From Ichthyophthirius multifiliis (lineage: Eukaryota > Ciliophora > Oligohymenophorea > Hymenostomatida): 64,000 nt of DNA. Under the pieces are notes generated by a model. That model saw nothing but the letters and a program-made list of their open reading frames with translations. It was not told the origin of the DNA and did no database searches. Location of the stretch: contig NW_004086360.1 of NCBI RefSeq assembly GCF_000220395.1, positions 1 to 64,000 of the forward strand. Reading direction: 5' to 3'. The translations under genes were made by a program, and so were the position numbers. Every line of letters begins with the position of its first letter. Position 1 is the stretch's first letter. Positions 51,071-64,000 of this stretch are shown here, one piece after another.

Positions 51071-52547
51071 ATGTAAATTAAAGAAATCTAAAATTCTTTT
51101 ACATATAATAAAGAAAATCAATAAGCAAATAATTAAAAATAATATATTGAAAAAACAAATAATGGTTGCATTGAAAATAAATATGTTACAAAAGATCTTT
51201 AATAATACTAATATTAACTAGATTAATACAAAAAATAATAATAAAAAACTCCATTTGAAATAAATGTAAATAACAAAAAAATAAAGAAATATTTTTTAAA
51301 AAATAATTAGAATTATTTATAAAAAACTAATAAAATAAATACAAAATAGATGAAAAATATAAATGTTATTAAAATTTTAATAGAAAAAAAGAAGTACAAG
51401 TACAGGTTTTGAAAAAGTAGAAAATATAATTAATGAATTTACAATTGAGAACAAACGGTTATTTTATAATAACGATTTTTAAAGTTAGTAACCTAGTAAT
51501 TAAAACAAAATAATAATATAGAATAATTATCAGCTATAAAGGAATAATAATTTAATAATAAAAGATTATGCATATAATCACAACTTATTTAACACTAGTA
51601 TAGCTATAGCTTCCAAATAAATGTATGCACCAATAGAAATGGAAGAAATAGATATAAAACATATAAGTAAGCCATAATACGTATCCAAATATGCAAAAGA
51701 AATAATATAATATATGTCATAAAAAGATGTAAAAATATACTTAATATAACAAAAATAATTAACAAAAAAAAAATAGCAATAATATATTTGTAAAACATAA
51801 TACTTTGAGATGGGCTATTAAAATTATTTAAATAGCAAAATAAGGTCAATTTTGATAGATTGGCTAGTAGATGTACATTTAAAATTTAATTTATTAACTG
51901 AAACATTATTTTTGGCAGTGAATATAATAGATAGGTACCTAGAAGTATAAAAAGATATCGAAAAGTCAAAATTTTAACTTTTAGGAATAGGAGCAATGTA
52001 AATAGCATGTAAATATGAAGAAATATATGCCCCTTAAATAAAAGATTTCATATTTATATGTGATAATGCATATTCAAAATAAGACTTATTATAATATGAG
52101 GGAAATATTCTTCAAGCCTTATAGTTTAATATAACTACACCTTCATCTTTTAGGTTTTTGGAAAGATATGCGAGAATTGCTGAATTTAATAAGAAATAAT
52201 TCCTTATGGCACTTTATTTTTTAGAAATATCTCTTGTAGACTATTAAGGAATCTGTTTTAGACCTTCTGAAATGGCTTGTGGAGCTATATATGTTGTTAA
52301 TTTTATTTCTAATAAAAAATAAAAATGGAATTCTTGTTTATAAAGAAATACTAATTATGATATTTTTTAACTTAAAAATGCAATAAAATGTATAGTATAA
52401 ATTAATAAGAAAGCTGAAAATAATTTTAATGTGAATAAAGAAAAATAACTTAATGCAGTTAAGAGAAAATTTTCACATTAAAGATATTAAAATGTATATT
52501 CTATTGTTTAAAGTAATTAAGAAATAATATAAAATATTGATTTGTGA
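51071..52547 (+). CDS. B-type cyclin
   Basis: A Gln/Asn-rich N-terminus of about 200 aa (no certain destruction box seen) leads into a cyclin box. After [20 protein letters not shown] and a 47-bp-type intron (about 51727-51775) come YICKTQYFEMGYQNYLNSKI and [20 protein letters not shown]. The latter corresponds to the MRAILVDWL signature of A/B cyclins. Then come [53 protein letters not shown] and the C-terminal cyclin fold with [11 protein letters not shown] and [15 protein letters not shown]. It would activate a mitotic CDK. The frame breaks once at the seven-A run 51384-51390 in the N-terminal region, probably a missing base. The - strand frame at 51604-51849 is a shadow. Confidence 0.88.
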
Positions 52548-53331
52548 ATATATATTTAAATATTTATTTTATGTTTTATATATAAAAATATTATAAATTT
52601 ATTACTTTGGTTTAGTATCAATAAATAATAATTAAAGTTTTAATTTCAGTTTTAAAATATATACAATAAAGTTTTTGTTGTTGTTGTAAAGTATTATTAG
52701 AATAATAAATAAATATTATAAATTTGTTTATTATATAATTATTTTAAAATTAATATTTAAAGGTAAAGTAAAAAATATTAAACATTTTAAATACTATAAT
52801 AATATAAAAAGTTCAAATTACTAATATTTAAAAAAAAAATTAATTTAATGTTTAAATAAAAAAATATCCAAACAGAATAATAAATAAAGGGCTTATTTTA
52901 GTCATATAAAGAAAAATATAAATTAAATTTATAAATTAATTTATATAACTATAGTAGCTTTGATGTTTTAAATACATATTTTTTATTTCTGCCTTTATAT
53001 ACACATTTTTACTTATTTTTAAATGAAAATTAAGTCTTAGATTATTATAAAAATATAATAATATTATTATCAGATTAAATAATAAAAAAAAAAAATTATT
53101 TATAATAAATTAAAGATTTTCTAAATTAATTTTATAACTTATTATTTTAAGAAAAAATAAATTTTAGCTATTTATTAATTGACTTTTATAAAAAATAAAA
53201 TTAAACTTATTATTAATGCTGACACATTAAAAATTTATGTTAATTTTCATTATAATAGTTAGTATTCGTTTTATAATTAAATTAAAAAAATATAAAAATA
53301 AAATTCGAAAAAAAGTCTTATATTCTAATTT
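52548..53331. other. AT-rich convergent intergenic region
   Basis: Between the cyclin stop and the RING-protein stop. No gene was recognised. Confidence 0.65.
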
Positions 53332-54126
53332 TCATAGCTAGTTTTTATACTATTATGTGAAATATTATTGTCCTAATTTTTAAGAACTAATCAAATTTTA
53401 TTGTACTTAAGGCGTTTAGAATAAAAAGTTCTTATTTTAATTTAAATAATTATTTTAATCATAAATAGGTTTGTTAATACTTTAGATATTTGTAGAAGCA
53501 GAATTAAAGTTACTTACAAAAAAACTATTATTATTAGGAAATTATTAATTAAATTTGAACGGCGTATTATATTAATTATTAGAAAAATTATCATTTTAAT
53601 TAGAAATTATAATTATATTTTATTATTAAGAATTTCGTGTTTCTTCTTTATCCATACATTCTTAACATACAACACATTTTTCATTATTTTTATAAGCTCT
53701 TAAATTATTACAGTCTTAATTCATACATACATCTTCTGCTTAAACATATAATTGTTGATTTACAATAAAATCTTACATTTAATATAATTAAATATCTTAT
53801 TATTATTTTTATTTTTATTATGATTAAAATTTTTATAATTTATCTTTATATTCATTTGCTTATAATTACTCTTTTTTTAAAGTTTCGTTTATAATTTAGT
53901 ATTTTTAACTCACTTCTTAAAAATAATCATATAAGGCATAATTAACTGGTGATATTTTTATTTGATTATATGAATATATTGATTAACATATTTTACATGT
54001 AAATTTTGATTATTTTTTCATTTAATCTGTTATACATTATTCACAAAATGTATGACCGCATAATAAAACTCTTGGAATAATTTCCTACTAATTCCATTCA
54101 TAAAAACATATTGAACAACAACTCAT
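53332..54126 (-). CDS. RING-finger protein, probable E3 ubiquitin ligase
   Basis: A single intact exon, 264 aa. The N-terminus is a C3HC4 RING: MSCCSICFYEWNQQ, then VLLCGHTFCEQCI, then FTCKICQ, with all eight zinc ligands present. A Gln/Lys coiled segment follows (KKEQLQANEYKDKLQKFQSQ). A second Cys cluster (CMNQDCNN and CVVCQECMDKEE) could be a B-box-like or additional zinc site. The C-terminal about 100 aa are Asn/Gln/Phe-rich and probably disordered. RING plus coiled coil resembles TRIM-like or ciliate-specific E3 ligases; the substrate is unknown. Confidence 0.82.
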
Positions 54127-55094
54127 AATATAGATTAATAAATTTAATTTTTAAAAATATTTTTTTTTATAAAATTTATTTAATTATAAAATTTTTATAA
54201 ATTATATAATATATTTGTTATATTTTATTTATGTTAAAATTTAATTTATATTAATTTATATTTTTATCAAAATATTTTTTTAATGTTTTTTTATAAATTT
54301 TATTTTATTTATCATCTTTGAAAAAATGCTTTTAATTTAATCATATTAAATTATAATTATTAGTTAGTTTAATAAATACATATGTTTTCTCTACTAATAT
54401 TCAAATTTAAATACAAAAATAATTATATTATATTATTTTGTTTAATTTACCATATAATATAAACTTTAAAAGTTTTAATTGAATAATAAATAAAAAGTAT
54501 TGTCAAATATTTATAAATTATAAACAAATTCTAAAGAAATAAATTTTTTGATTTAAAATATAATACAGATAGCTTAATAGTATAAGCTAAAAATAGAAAA
54601 AATATTTTTAATATTTATATTATAAATTATATTTAAGCAATAATTTTTAAAATTAAATTAAAAACAACTTAATATGATTTAAAAAATTAAACACAAAAAT
54701 AAAACATTATATAAAAAAATAAAAATATTATAAACTTATTTAAACATCAAAATATAATTAAAATAATAAATATAAATCCTATTCAGTAAAAAAAATGATA
54801 AATAACTAAATAATAAAGCATAAAAAATAAAATAGCATTTATATTAGAATATAATTATTAACAATAATATTTATAAAATAAAATAATATATTAATAGTTT
54901 TATTATATTAATATTTTTATTAATAATATTGCTTTTATTTAAAATTAATAAAAATATATTAAATATTATCTGATCTTGAAAAAAATAATAATATTAATAA
55001 ACAAATAATAAATTTTAAATAAAAAAATATAATATAATATTATATTATATCTTTTAATAATTTTTTTTTTTAAAATAAATTAAATATAAAAAAA
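54127..55094. other. Divergent AT-rich intergenic region
   Basis: Shared 5' region of the RING gene (-) and the proteasome beta1 gene (+). Extremely A/T-rich; no motif was recognised. Confidence 0.65.
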
Positions 55095-55775
55095 ATGTTC
55101 TAACAACCTCAAGCTGACATATTAGCAATGCCTGATTCTTAAGATTTTATGAACAATTAATAAATAACTACCGGAACAACAATTATGGCTGTAGTATATG
55201 ATGGTGGAGTATTAATCGGAGCTGATTCACGTACATCTTCTGGCTAATACATAGTAGATAGAGTTGCTGATAAATTAGATTATGTACACGATCGTATTTT
55301 TTGTTTAAGAAGTGGAAGTGCAGCTGATACTTAAACATTATGTACTTATGTACGTTATTATATAGACGTTCACACAGTAGAATCTGGCAGAAGGCCTGCA
55401 GTAAAAACAGCTGCTAAGTTATTTTAAAATATGATTTATGAATACAAAGACAATCTTTCAGCAGCCGTTATTGTTGCAGGAGTAGATGACTTATTAGGAC
55501 CTTAAATTTATAATGTTAATCCAAACGGAAGTATTTTTAAATAATAATGTGCTACTGGAGGAAGTGGTAGTGGTTATATTTATGGATTTGTAGATTCAAA
55601 TTTCAAAGAAAATATGAGCCTTGATGAAGCCAAAAAATTTATCAAATAAGCAATTTCACTTAGTATGAGTCGTGATGGATCGTCTGGAGGTATAATGCGA
55701 TTAATGAATATCACTAAAGAAAAAGTTGAGCGTGAATTTGTAGATTTAAAGGATTTGCCTTATCGTTTATATTGA
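55095..55775 (+). CDS. PSMB6: 20S proteasome subunit beta1 (caspase-like)
   Basis: Intronless, intact, 226 aa. The propeptide (27 aa) ends in TTG, and cleavage would expose catalytic Thr-28 in TTIMAVVYDGGVLIGADSRT, the beta1/PSMB6 signature. Asp in GADSRT and Lys in RVADKLDYVHDRIFCLRSGS complete the catalytic set, and GSGSGYIYGFVD and SLSMSRDGSSGGIMRL are conserved. It contributes the post-acidic (caspase-like) activity of the proteasome core. Like H2B it is intronless and has somewhat richer G/C codon use, consistent with high expression. Confidence 0.97.
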
Positions 55776-56163
55776 TTTTTTATTTTATTTTATTTTTTGA
55801 TAATATTATTTATTTGATTATTTTATATTGTTTTTTTTCTTTTTTTTTTTAGTTTTAAAAAAAAAAAAAACTAAAATAATTCAATATAGCAAAATATAAA
55901 CTCATATTTTTTTTTATATAATTTATTATCATTTTTATTTCTATTCGGGTATAATATAAAAATAAATTAGTGTATTACTTTGCTAACATATCAATTAATA
56001 TTAAAATTAATTTTATTAAGAGAATAATTTATCTAGTTAATAATTAGAATAATTTATACATAAATGTTATAGTTTATATTAGTATATTTATAAATAAAAT
56101 TATTCTTTCGAACAAAAAAAAAAAAAAAGCAATATTAAATTTTTTTTTAAAAAAAATACGATT
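55776..56163. other. Convergent AT-rich intergenic region
   Basis: 3' flanks of the proteasome gene and the unknown gene at 56164. Poly-A and poly-T stretches near 55835-55870. Nothing else. Confidence 0.65.
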
Positions 56164-57258
56164 TCAATTAAATATGACATCTTAATTAATATATTTTTAT
56201 ATTAAGTTTATTCTTTTGAACTTTTTATTATTTCTAGAAGCAATCAAAGTATTTAAATTTTTGGATTAATTTCCCTTTTATTCATTCAAAAGTTTAATAC
56301 TTTCATGTCCTGAATTAATTTATTTAATAAAACTTTTATAATCTTATTTAATAATTTATTTAACTTGTGTCTGATTATCGATTTCCTTAAAACCATTTTG
56401 TTATAAGCATTATTAATTATTTTTATTTTAAATACTATTTTTTTTTTCGAAAGGAATCTGGAAAACCTTTCTCCAAAAAAGAAATTTCCTAATTGTTTTT
56501 TATAGTTTAAAGTTAGCTAAAGTTTTATTTTTTTTATTATCTATATACATAATATATGATTCTCTCATATTAAGAATATTTTCAAAGAATTTGATATATT
56601 CAATACACTTAAAAAAACAAACACTTAAAGCAACTGGATTTTTTTAATTAGCAATGGAATTAATGATTTTTTCAAATTGAATATACATTAACTTAAGTGA
56701 ATTTTTCAATTCATCAAACCATAAATCAGAATCATAATATGTAATTTATTCAATATGATTTTATAAAGAAAAAAAATATTATTTTATAAATATTATATTT
56801 TAAAATTATTCTATTAAATTTATATTTAATTTATAGTTAACTTAATTAGATATTTTCATAAACTATAAATCTTTCAAAAACTCATAAAATTCATCATAAT
56901 TAGTTTAATCGTTTTTTTTATTTAATAATTCTAAGCCTTATATATGCATATTTTAATTATTTTTATCATCTTCTGGCTAATCCATAAGTTAATTATAAAT
57001 TGAATATTTTCTATTATCATCTAATTATAAGTTATAATTTTATATACTTTATTAACTTCCTAATATTTATCCAAAAAATGTGTGTCTTTATTTTATCTCA
57101 TTTTATGTTTTTTCTTCATTTTAATGTTAAGATACTATTAAACTTTAAAATTCATGAAAATCAAAAACTAAATAACCATCTTAATGGTTTTTTAATTTTC
57201 TTATAGATTCTTTATTTTCCTACTCTTCTTCATCATCTTCTCCATTGATTTCTGACAT
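56164..57258 (-). CDS. Intact 364-aa protein, unrecognised
   Basis: One uninterrupted frame of 365 codons. It starts with an acidic segment (MSEINGEDDEEEQENKESIR), then polar Gln/Asn-rich sequence. A helical core follows: NYDEFYEFLKDLQFMKISN, DLWFDELKNSLKLMYIQFEK and NPVALSVCFFKCIEYIKFFE, then NMRESYIMYIDNKKNKTLAN and a basic C-terminus. There is no signal peptide or clear transmembrane helix. TAA/TAG are used as Gln throughout. The length, intactness and mixed composition make a real gene near certain, but no domain was recognised. Confidence 0.75.
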
Positions 57259-57697
57259 TTATTAATTTTTTTATGCAAAAAGAAAAAATAATTAGAATTG
57301 ATAAATTTAATGAATTAAAAAATACTTAAGAATATTTAAAAAAAAACTAATGAATATAAATAAATTTATAATTTTTATTTGTAATATATATTATTTAATT
57401 TATTCTTATTATTTTATTAGCTTGTTTTTATATAAAAATAGTTTTAATAAAAACTTAATATATATATATATAAATTAATTATATTAAATATGTTTTTAAA
57501 TTATCGTATTTTTAAATAGTAACTAACTATAGACTCGATGTGATAAATAAAATAGTTATAAAATTAAATTTTTATTAATTTTAATAATAATATGAAACTC
57601 ATTTTTATTTAAAATTGACTCGTTAATTGATAAATAAAAATAATAAAAATTAGTTTTTTAATATTTATAATTTTATTTTATAAAAAAAAAAAAAAAA
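57259..57697. other. Divergent AT-rich intergenic region
   Basis: Between the start codons of two divergent unknown genes. Poly-A immediately before the ATG at 57698. No motif recognised. Confidence 0.6.
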
Positions 57698-58208
57698 ATG
57701 CAAAAAAAAAATACTTTAAATAGTTAAAACAACAATAACAATGTTAATAAAAAATATTTATAATAACTATAATTAATAAAAAAAAAACAAGGAAGATTGT
57801 CAATAAAAAATTGATAAAATATTTGCTTAATTTGACAAAAATTATTAAAAAGAAACAAAATAAAGTTAATAGTTTGAGTTGCAAAATAAATAAGACTAAG
57901 ATAATTTTATTTAGGTTTTCTTATTATATATATATAAATTATGCTATACTATTATATTTATATATTATATATTCATTTAATATAGGCTGATTTATTTAAG
58001 AATTATATAGATAATACAGGGATTGAATAAGCATTTTAGATAATATTAACAGAAATATTAGATAAAAAGATACAAGAGAATAAAATATATGCTTATACAG
58101 CATAAAGATTGAGATAAATTGGAAACGATTTAACTGCTTTAGAAAATGTAAATATATTTTATTAATATAAAATTTATATTAATAAATGAAAAGGCTATTA
58201 AGAAATGA
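57698..58208 (+). CDS. Small helical protein, unrecognised
   Basis: An ATG after a poly-A run gives a low-complexity start, then, after one frame change at an A run near 57785, NKEDCQQKIDKIFAQFDKNY and ETKQSQQFELQNKQDQDNF. After a GTTTTC...ATATAG intron (about 57915-57985) it reads ADLFKNYIDNTGIEQAFQII, LTEILDKKIQENKIYAYTAQ and RLRQIGNDLTALEN. A probable last intron leads to a short tail and TGA at 58206-58208; otherwise the stop is at 58187. The exon-2 block, with its TGIEQAF and YTAQRLRQIG pieces, looks strongly conserved and might be found in other eukaryotes, but I could not name the family. Confidence 0.6.
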
Positions 58209-58419
58209 AGAGTTTTGTTAAAAAAATAATTAAACAATTATTAATTATAATAATAATAATAAACAAAATAAAAGTAAAATATAATGATAATCTTGACAAA
58301 TAACATTAATAGATAAATTATAATAATATAAATAATATTTATTTATAGTTTAATTATTTTGAATTTTTTTCATTATTTACACATTTTCAAATATTTATAT
58401 TTGAGCTAGATTTTAAGAC

Positions 58420-59897
<1,478 letters not shown>

Positions 59898-59937
59898 TAA
59901 TGTTTAATTATTTTAAATTTATTTAATTATTTTATTT

Positions 59938-59985
59938 TATTTTTATTTTGTTTTGTTTTATTTTGTTTTGTTTTGTTTTGTTTTT
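59938..59985. repeat. (TTTTG)n / (TTTTA)n pentanucleotide repeat
   Basis: About eight imperfect units of TTTTG mixed with TTTTA just upstream of the AGC kinase start. Confidence 0.85.
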
Positions 59986-60309
59986 TTTAATTTATATAGA
60001 AAAACATTTAAACAGTCAAATGATAAGATTTAAATAAAAAAAAAATATCTTTTTTTTTATTTTATTCTAGAATATTATATAATGTAAATATTTTAAATCC
60101 GAAGTAAATATATGATTAAATTTAAAAATAATACGTAAATTCATCGAAATTGTTATAAATTGTTTTATGATATTATTTTTTATTTAAAAATATATATTAA
60201 GAAAAAAAAAATATACATATATAAAAAAATTAATTAAATAATTTTATTATTTTTTTAAAAATATGTTTTAATTTTAGAAAATTTTATAAAATAGAAAAAT
60301 AGAAGTTGA

Positions 60310-60700
60310 GAATAAAAAAAAAATTAATTAAATTATATAATTATAATTAAAGGCTTCAATTTAATGCCCAAAAAAATGCACATATAACTCAAAAATCCCC
60401 AATAAATTTTAAACTCTTGATATAATTAGATCATTAAATAAAATATGCAATTGATACACACAAGGGAAAAATAAATTTAACAATTATTCGAAATGGGCCA
60501 TATAATAAATATTTTGAGGATTTGTTTGTATATAAAATGTTGAATAGCATAACCTATTTATACCCATGTCAAAGCATTAAAATTAATACAAATTATGAAA
60601 AAAAATCTGCTTAAACTCGATATTAGTTATACTAGCTTCAACAAATACGCTATTTAGATTTTAAAAATAATTAATTGGAAAAATATTAACACATATATAC
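60310..60700 (-). other. Protein-like open stretch, no gene model
   Basis: The - strand runs without TGA for more than 120 codons and reads FPINYFQNLNSVFVEASITN, QCFDMGINRLCYSTFYIQTN and LLGIFELYVHFFGHQIEAFN. Cys, Met, His, Gly and Pro are far more frequent than in the flanking AT sequence. No start, splice pattern or family was found; it could be an exon of an undetected gene or a relic. Confidence 0.35.
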
Positions 60701-61139
60701 TAGAATGTATAAAATTTATTTTTTAAAGAATTATTGCTTTTCTATAATAGAAAATTTAAAAATATAAGTAATTTATTTATGTTTGTATTTATTTAAATAT
60801 AAAATAGAAAAATATATAAAAAATTTATAAATTTCTTAATATAATCAATATTAAAATGGAGTTGATAAATATATAAGAAAAAAAATTATACATAAAAATA
60901 GAAATGCTAATAAAATATTTAATTATCTCTTTTTTTGTTTTTATAAAATTAGTTAAATGCGGTTACAAGTAAATCGTTAACATTTAATATGGCTTAATTA
61001 TATTTAATATAATAAAAAAATTTAGGATAACTAATATTATTAAAAAAATTTAAAAAACAATAAAATAAAGTAAATACCATAATAAACTAAAGAAAAAAAA
61101 TGATTTTTAATAAAAAAACGTTGACTTTGTTATATTCAT

Positions 61140-61195
61140 ATTATTATATTATATTATATTATATTATATTATATTATATTATATTATATTATAAT
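61140..61195. repeat. (TTATA)n pentanucleotide repeat
   Basis: About 10-11 tandem TTATA units in a non-coding region. Confidence 0.9.
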
Positions 61196-61812
61196 ATATA
61201 TGATAAATATTATATATATTAATTATATCAAAATAAAATATATATTAATTATTTTATATATTTTATATTTATTATTATTCATATATATAAGAAATAATAT
61301 AAATATATATTTATTTATTAAATATATTATATATATTTTATTTTTGACTAATATTTCTTTTAGGTTATATATAATTTTTAAGATATTTATAATAGAATTG
61401 ATATATTTTTTTTTTTATATTAATATTTTTTATATTTAATAAAAGTTATATATTATACATATTGATATTCTTATAAATGATTTTATTATTTATATATTAT
61501 TTTTTAATTACATATAAATATATATAAATTAGTCTTCTTTTTATCTTATCTTTATTTTATCATTTTTTAATTGTAGACACACTAAATTTATAATTTAAAA
61601 AATATTTATAATAATATAATATCTTTTCGATTAATAAATTTAAAAACATTTGATAAAAATATATTTTTGAAATTTTAAATTAATTACTATATTTTTTAAA
61701 AAAACATTTTTTTTTTAAAAAAAAATATAATTTCTCAAAAAAAAAAACTAAAAAAAAGTTAAATTTTTTTTGTCAATATTTAATAAAAAATTAAATAAAA
61801 ACAAATAATTTT

Positions 61813-64000
61813 TCATTAGAATTGAAAATTTACATGAATTAAATATTTTATTTTAACTTGTCCAACATCATAAACTATATATTCATTATAAAGTAATTCC
61901 TTATTATAATCATCATCATTATTCTCAACTTATCCTTTTTAATTGTTTTTTTATTATAAAATTAATCTATAATTTATTTACCTGTTAAACATTTAAAACT
62001 ATCTATCATTTCATATTAAGTTTAATTTATTTACATTCTACCTACCCCTTAGACCTTATTTAATATTTTATATATACCTAGACCTTTTATAAAAAAAATA
62101 CGCTGTGATGGTAAATAGGTGGCGATTTAAATACTTTAGCCTTTACGACTTCATGAATATTTCCTAAAGCAACTTCACATAATAATAAAAGTCCTTCAGG
62201 AAAATCAGCTTTAGCATGACAATAATTAGCAGCTTTTGAAACAACATCCGCAAAATAAATTCCTTTTCCAAACATATAACCTGTCATAGGAGCCTCTGGA
62301 GGAGCTATTCTTAATCCTTCACTTAAAATACCTACATAATTCGATATTCTAGAACCATGCCATAGTAATCCTTTTTTTAAAAGTAAAAAAAAAAAAAAAA
62401 AAAAGTACTTTTATTTCCTAATTATGTGAAAGGAAAAAATCTCTATTTTTCACTTTTTTTATCTACCAAATATATATCTTTAATACTTAATTTATATTTA
62501 TTATGCGAAGGCCCATGCGTATTTTGAATCATCTTTTGTATAATTTTATATTAAATATCTTAAGGATTTAAAATTTCGATTTTAGCCTTTAGCATTTAAT
62601 AAAAACAATCTAAAGGATTAATTAATTCCATTTCCTTTTTTTATATATAAAATAACAATTAATTAAATAATTTTTTACTTTTGATTATAAAGCTTAATTA
62701 ATATATTTATTAGTTATATCAACTTCCTTTAAAATATCCAATAAATAAATTTTTTCTCTGACTTTTTATATATGATCAATTATGGGAAGTTATTTCATTC
62801 CATAATTTTAAGGAATATTAGTATAAAACTAATTAGTTAATTCAATAATAATTGATTTTTTAGCATTTTAAATAATCGCATTTTATATTTCTGTTAATAT
62901 TTTATAACTTTTTTTAAATAAAATTTTAAATTATAACAAATAAAAAAGTACCCTTTTTATATTTATTAATAAGACAGTTTTCCCAAAGGATTTTTTTCTG
63001 TATCAAAATTAAGTTCTTTAAGTGTTTTACTAATTCTACTAAAATCCCAAATTATTAGCATTAAAGATTTAATTTTTTATTCTAATTAAGAAGGTAATTC
63101 CTGTATTTTTTTTTTCAAAAGCTCATTTCTTTAATTTAATTTCTCAACATCTTAATTAATAGAACTTTTAGAAGATTCTCCTTCAACTTAAATCCAAGTA
63201 TATTTTCCTGGTTGTACTTTAAAAGAAGAGAAGTCCCCATTCCAATCATTATGTGTTTTTTCATAAAATTTCTTTTTAAAAGCTAAAATTGCATCATATT
63301 TATTTTCATATCCTTTATAGGTTTCTTGCGGATTTTAAGCTCCTACACGTCCCCATTTAGTATAAACAGTAAATTTCGAAAATTTCATATGAAGAACCTC
63401 TATTTAATAGAATTTATTATGTCCTTTTACTCCATAAGATATATCAGTAAGATTTAACATACAAGTGTAATTCTCGTAAACTTAATAACCATCAGAACGT
63501 TATTTTTAAGATTTTGGTTATGTTGCTTGTAATGGCTTTATTTTTAGATCAGTCATTTAAATTTCTAAATCCAATTGTGTATTCTTTACTAATTATTTGC
63601 TTTTATCCTGCTATGAATAAATATTATTTTGTTATTAATTTTCATCTTTTCTTGAACTTAGATTGCTTTTTGAAATAATATCTGTTTTTTTTGGATTTTC
63701 TTCATTTTCAGAGACTATTTCTAGTTCAATCATTTGCTCGTCTTCCGACTCTTATTTTTTCTATTTTACTAATTTACGTTTCTTACTGTTTTTTACGAAT
63801 TTCATTAATTTTTTTTGCATTTCTCCTTACCTTCGGGTATCAACTGATTATTGAGTTTTATTTAATTAAATTAATTGTTTCATAGATTCTTCACTTTCTT
63901 GTTATAGTTCGAAACTACTTTCTTATTAGAAATTTTTTTAATTTTAGTTTGAATCTTCCTTAATATTGTCTTCATCGAAAAATATACTGTTTACGGAACT
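61813..64000 (-). CDS. Poly(ADP-ribose) polymerase with WGR domain, 5' end beyond the window
   Basis: Transfers ADP-ribose from NAD+ in DNA-damage signalling. The gene enters from the right edge with a Ser/Glu/Lys-rich region holding a basic NLS-like [13 protein letters not shown] (about 63760). The WGR domain (63480-63200) has [20 protein letters not shown] and YTWIQVEGE. The PARP regulatory helical domain has [15 protein letters not shown], then IPQNYGMKQLPIIDHIQKVR. The catalytic domain has [20 protein letters not shown] (His), [20 protein letters not shown] (Tyr), [15 protein letters not shown] and [20 protein letters not shown] (Glu). The H-Y-E triad is complete, so polymerising activity is possible. 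The frame slips between HHS and KGLG at the eight-A (+ strand) run near 62091 and at a seven-T run (61946-61952). No zinc fingers are visible in the present part, so it resembles PARP2/3 or an incomplete PARP1. Confidence 0.88.

Larger units (their letters stand above)
59898..61812. other. Long AT-rich spacer with simple repeats and one protein-like patch
   Basis: Contains (TTTTG/TTTTA)n at 59938-59985 and (TTATA)n at 61140-61195. At 60310-60700 G+C rises and the - strand is open with protein-like composition (SVFVEASITNIEFKQIFFHN, NIYYMAHFEQLLNLFFPCVY), without a resolvable start, exon structure or known domain. The hydrophobic I/Y-rich frame at 61200-61439 is not supported as a gene. Confidence 0.5.

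Noticed and set aside
61200-61439. Hydrophobic I/Y/L-rich + strand frame of 79 codons
   Set aside because: Composition is exactly what AT-alternating sequence gives in any frame; no conservation-like pattern and no neighbouring exon.

Overview
This window looks like macronuclear DNA from an oligohymenophorean ciliate. It is extremely A+T-rich (well over 80 % by eye). TAA and TAG occur freely inside conserved proteins at glutamine positions, and TGA is the only stop. Introns are tiny, nearly pure A/T, and start mostly with GTA (sometimes GTT) and end with AG; those measured are about 40-65 bp. Base composition, code and gene style fit an Ichthyophthirius/Tetrahymena-type genome, but the genus is inference. 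Conventional ORF finders fragment every gene here, so all models below were read by hand with TAA/TAG = Gln and with introns removed.

Left third (1-14.4 kb, mostly + strand): coding-like remnants, a degraded or mis-sequenced gene (2021-3535), a DUF2237 protein, a PX-BAR sorting nexin, a ciliate membrane protein, a DUF547 protein, cytosolic methionyl-tRNA synthetase and an EF-hand protein. Middle (14.4-28.6 kb, all - strand): a four-domain voltage-gated Ca2+ channel whose pores read E/E/E/E, an eIF4G-like scaffold with a stop-codon-encoded polyglutamine tract, the 60S maturation factor Rei1/ZNF622, and histone H2B. 29-42 kb: a small unknown protein, the axonemal AAA protein IQCA1/DRC11, an ESCRT-III Vps20/CHMP6 protein, a coiled-coil protein and a protein with tandem cyclic-nucleotide-binding domains.

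42-64 kb: two unknown proteins, tRNA-Leu(UAA), a membrane-anchored glutaminyl cyclase, ribonucleotide reductase large subunit divergent from a B-type cyclin, a RING protein, proteasome beta1, two unknown proteins, an AGC kinase and a WGR-PARP cut by the right edge. Themes are translation and ribosome maturation (MetRS, eIF4G, Rei1), ciliary and Ca2+/cNMP signalling (Ca channel, EF-hand, cNMP protein, AGC kinase, DRC11), membrane traffic (sorting nexin, Vps20) and S-phase/chromatin (RNR, cyclin B, H2B, PARP).

Most striking observations: the RNR start codon appears to be split by an intron (A|TG), with two GC-rich E2F-like sites about 140-160 bp upstream. Many otherwise convincing genes carry single-base frame breaks at or beside A/T homopolymers of 6-9 bases, which points to sequencing error rather than pseudogenes. 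No mobile element, CRISPR array, rRNA or telomeric repeat was seen.
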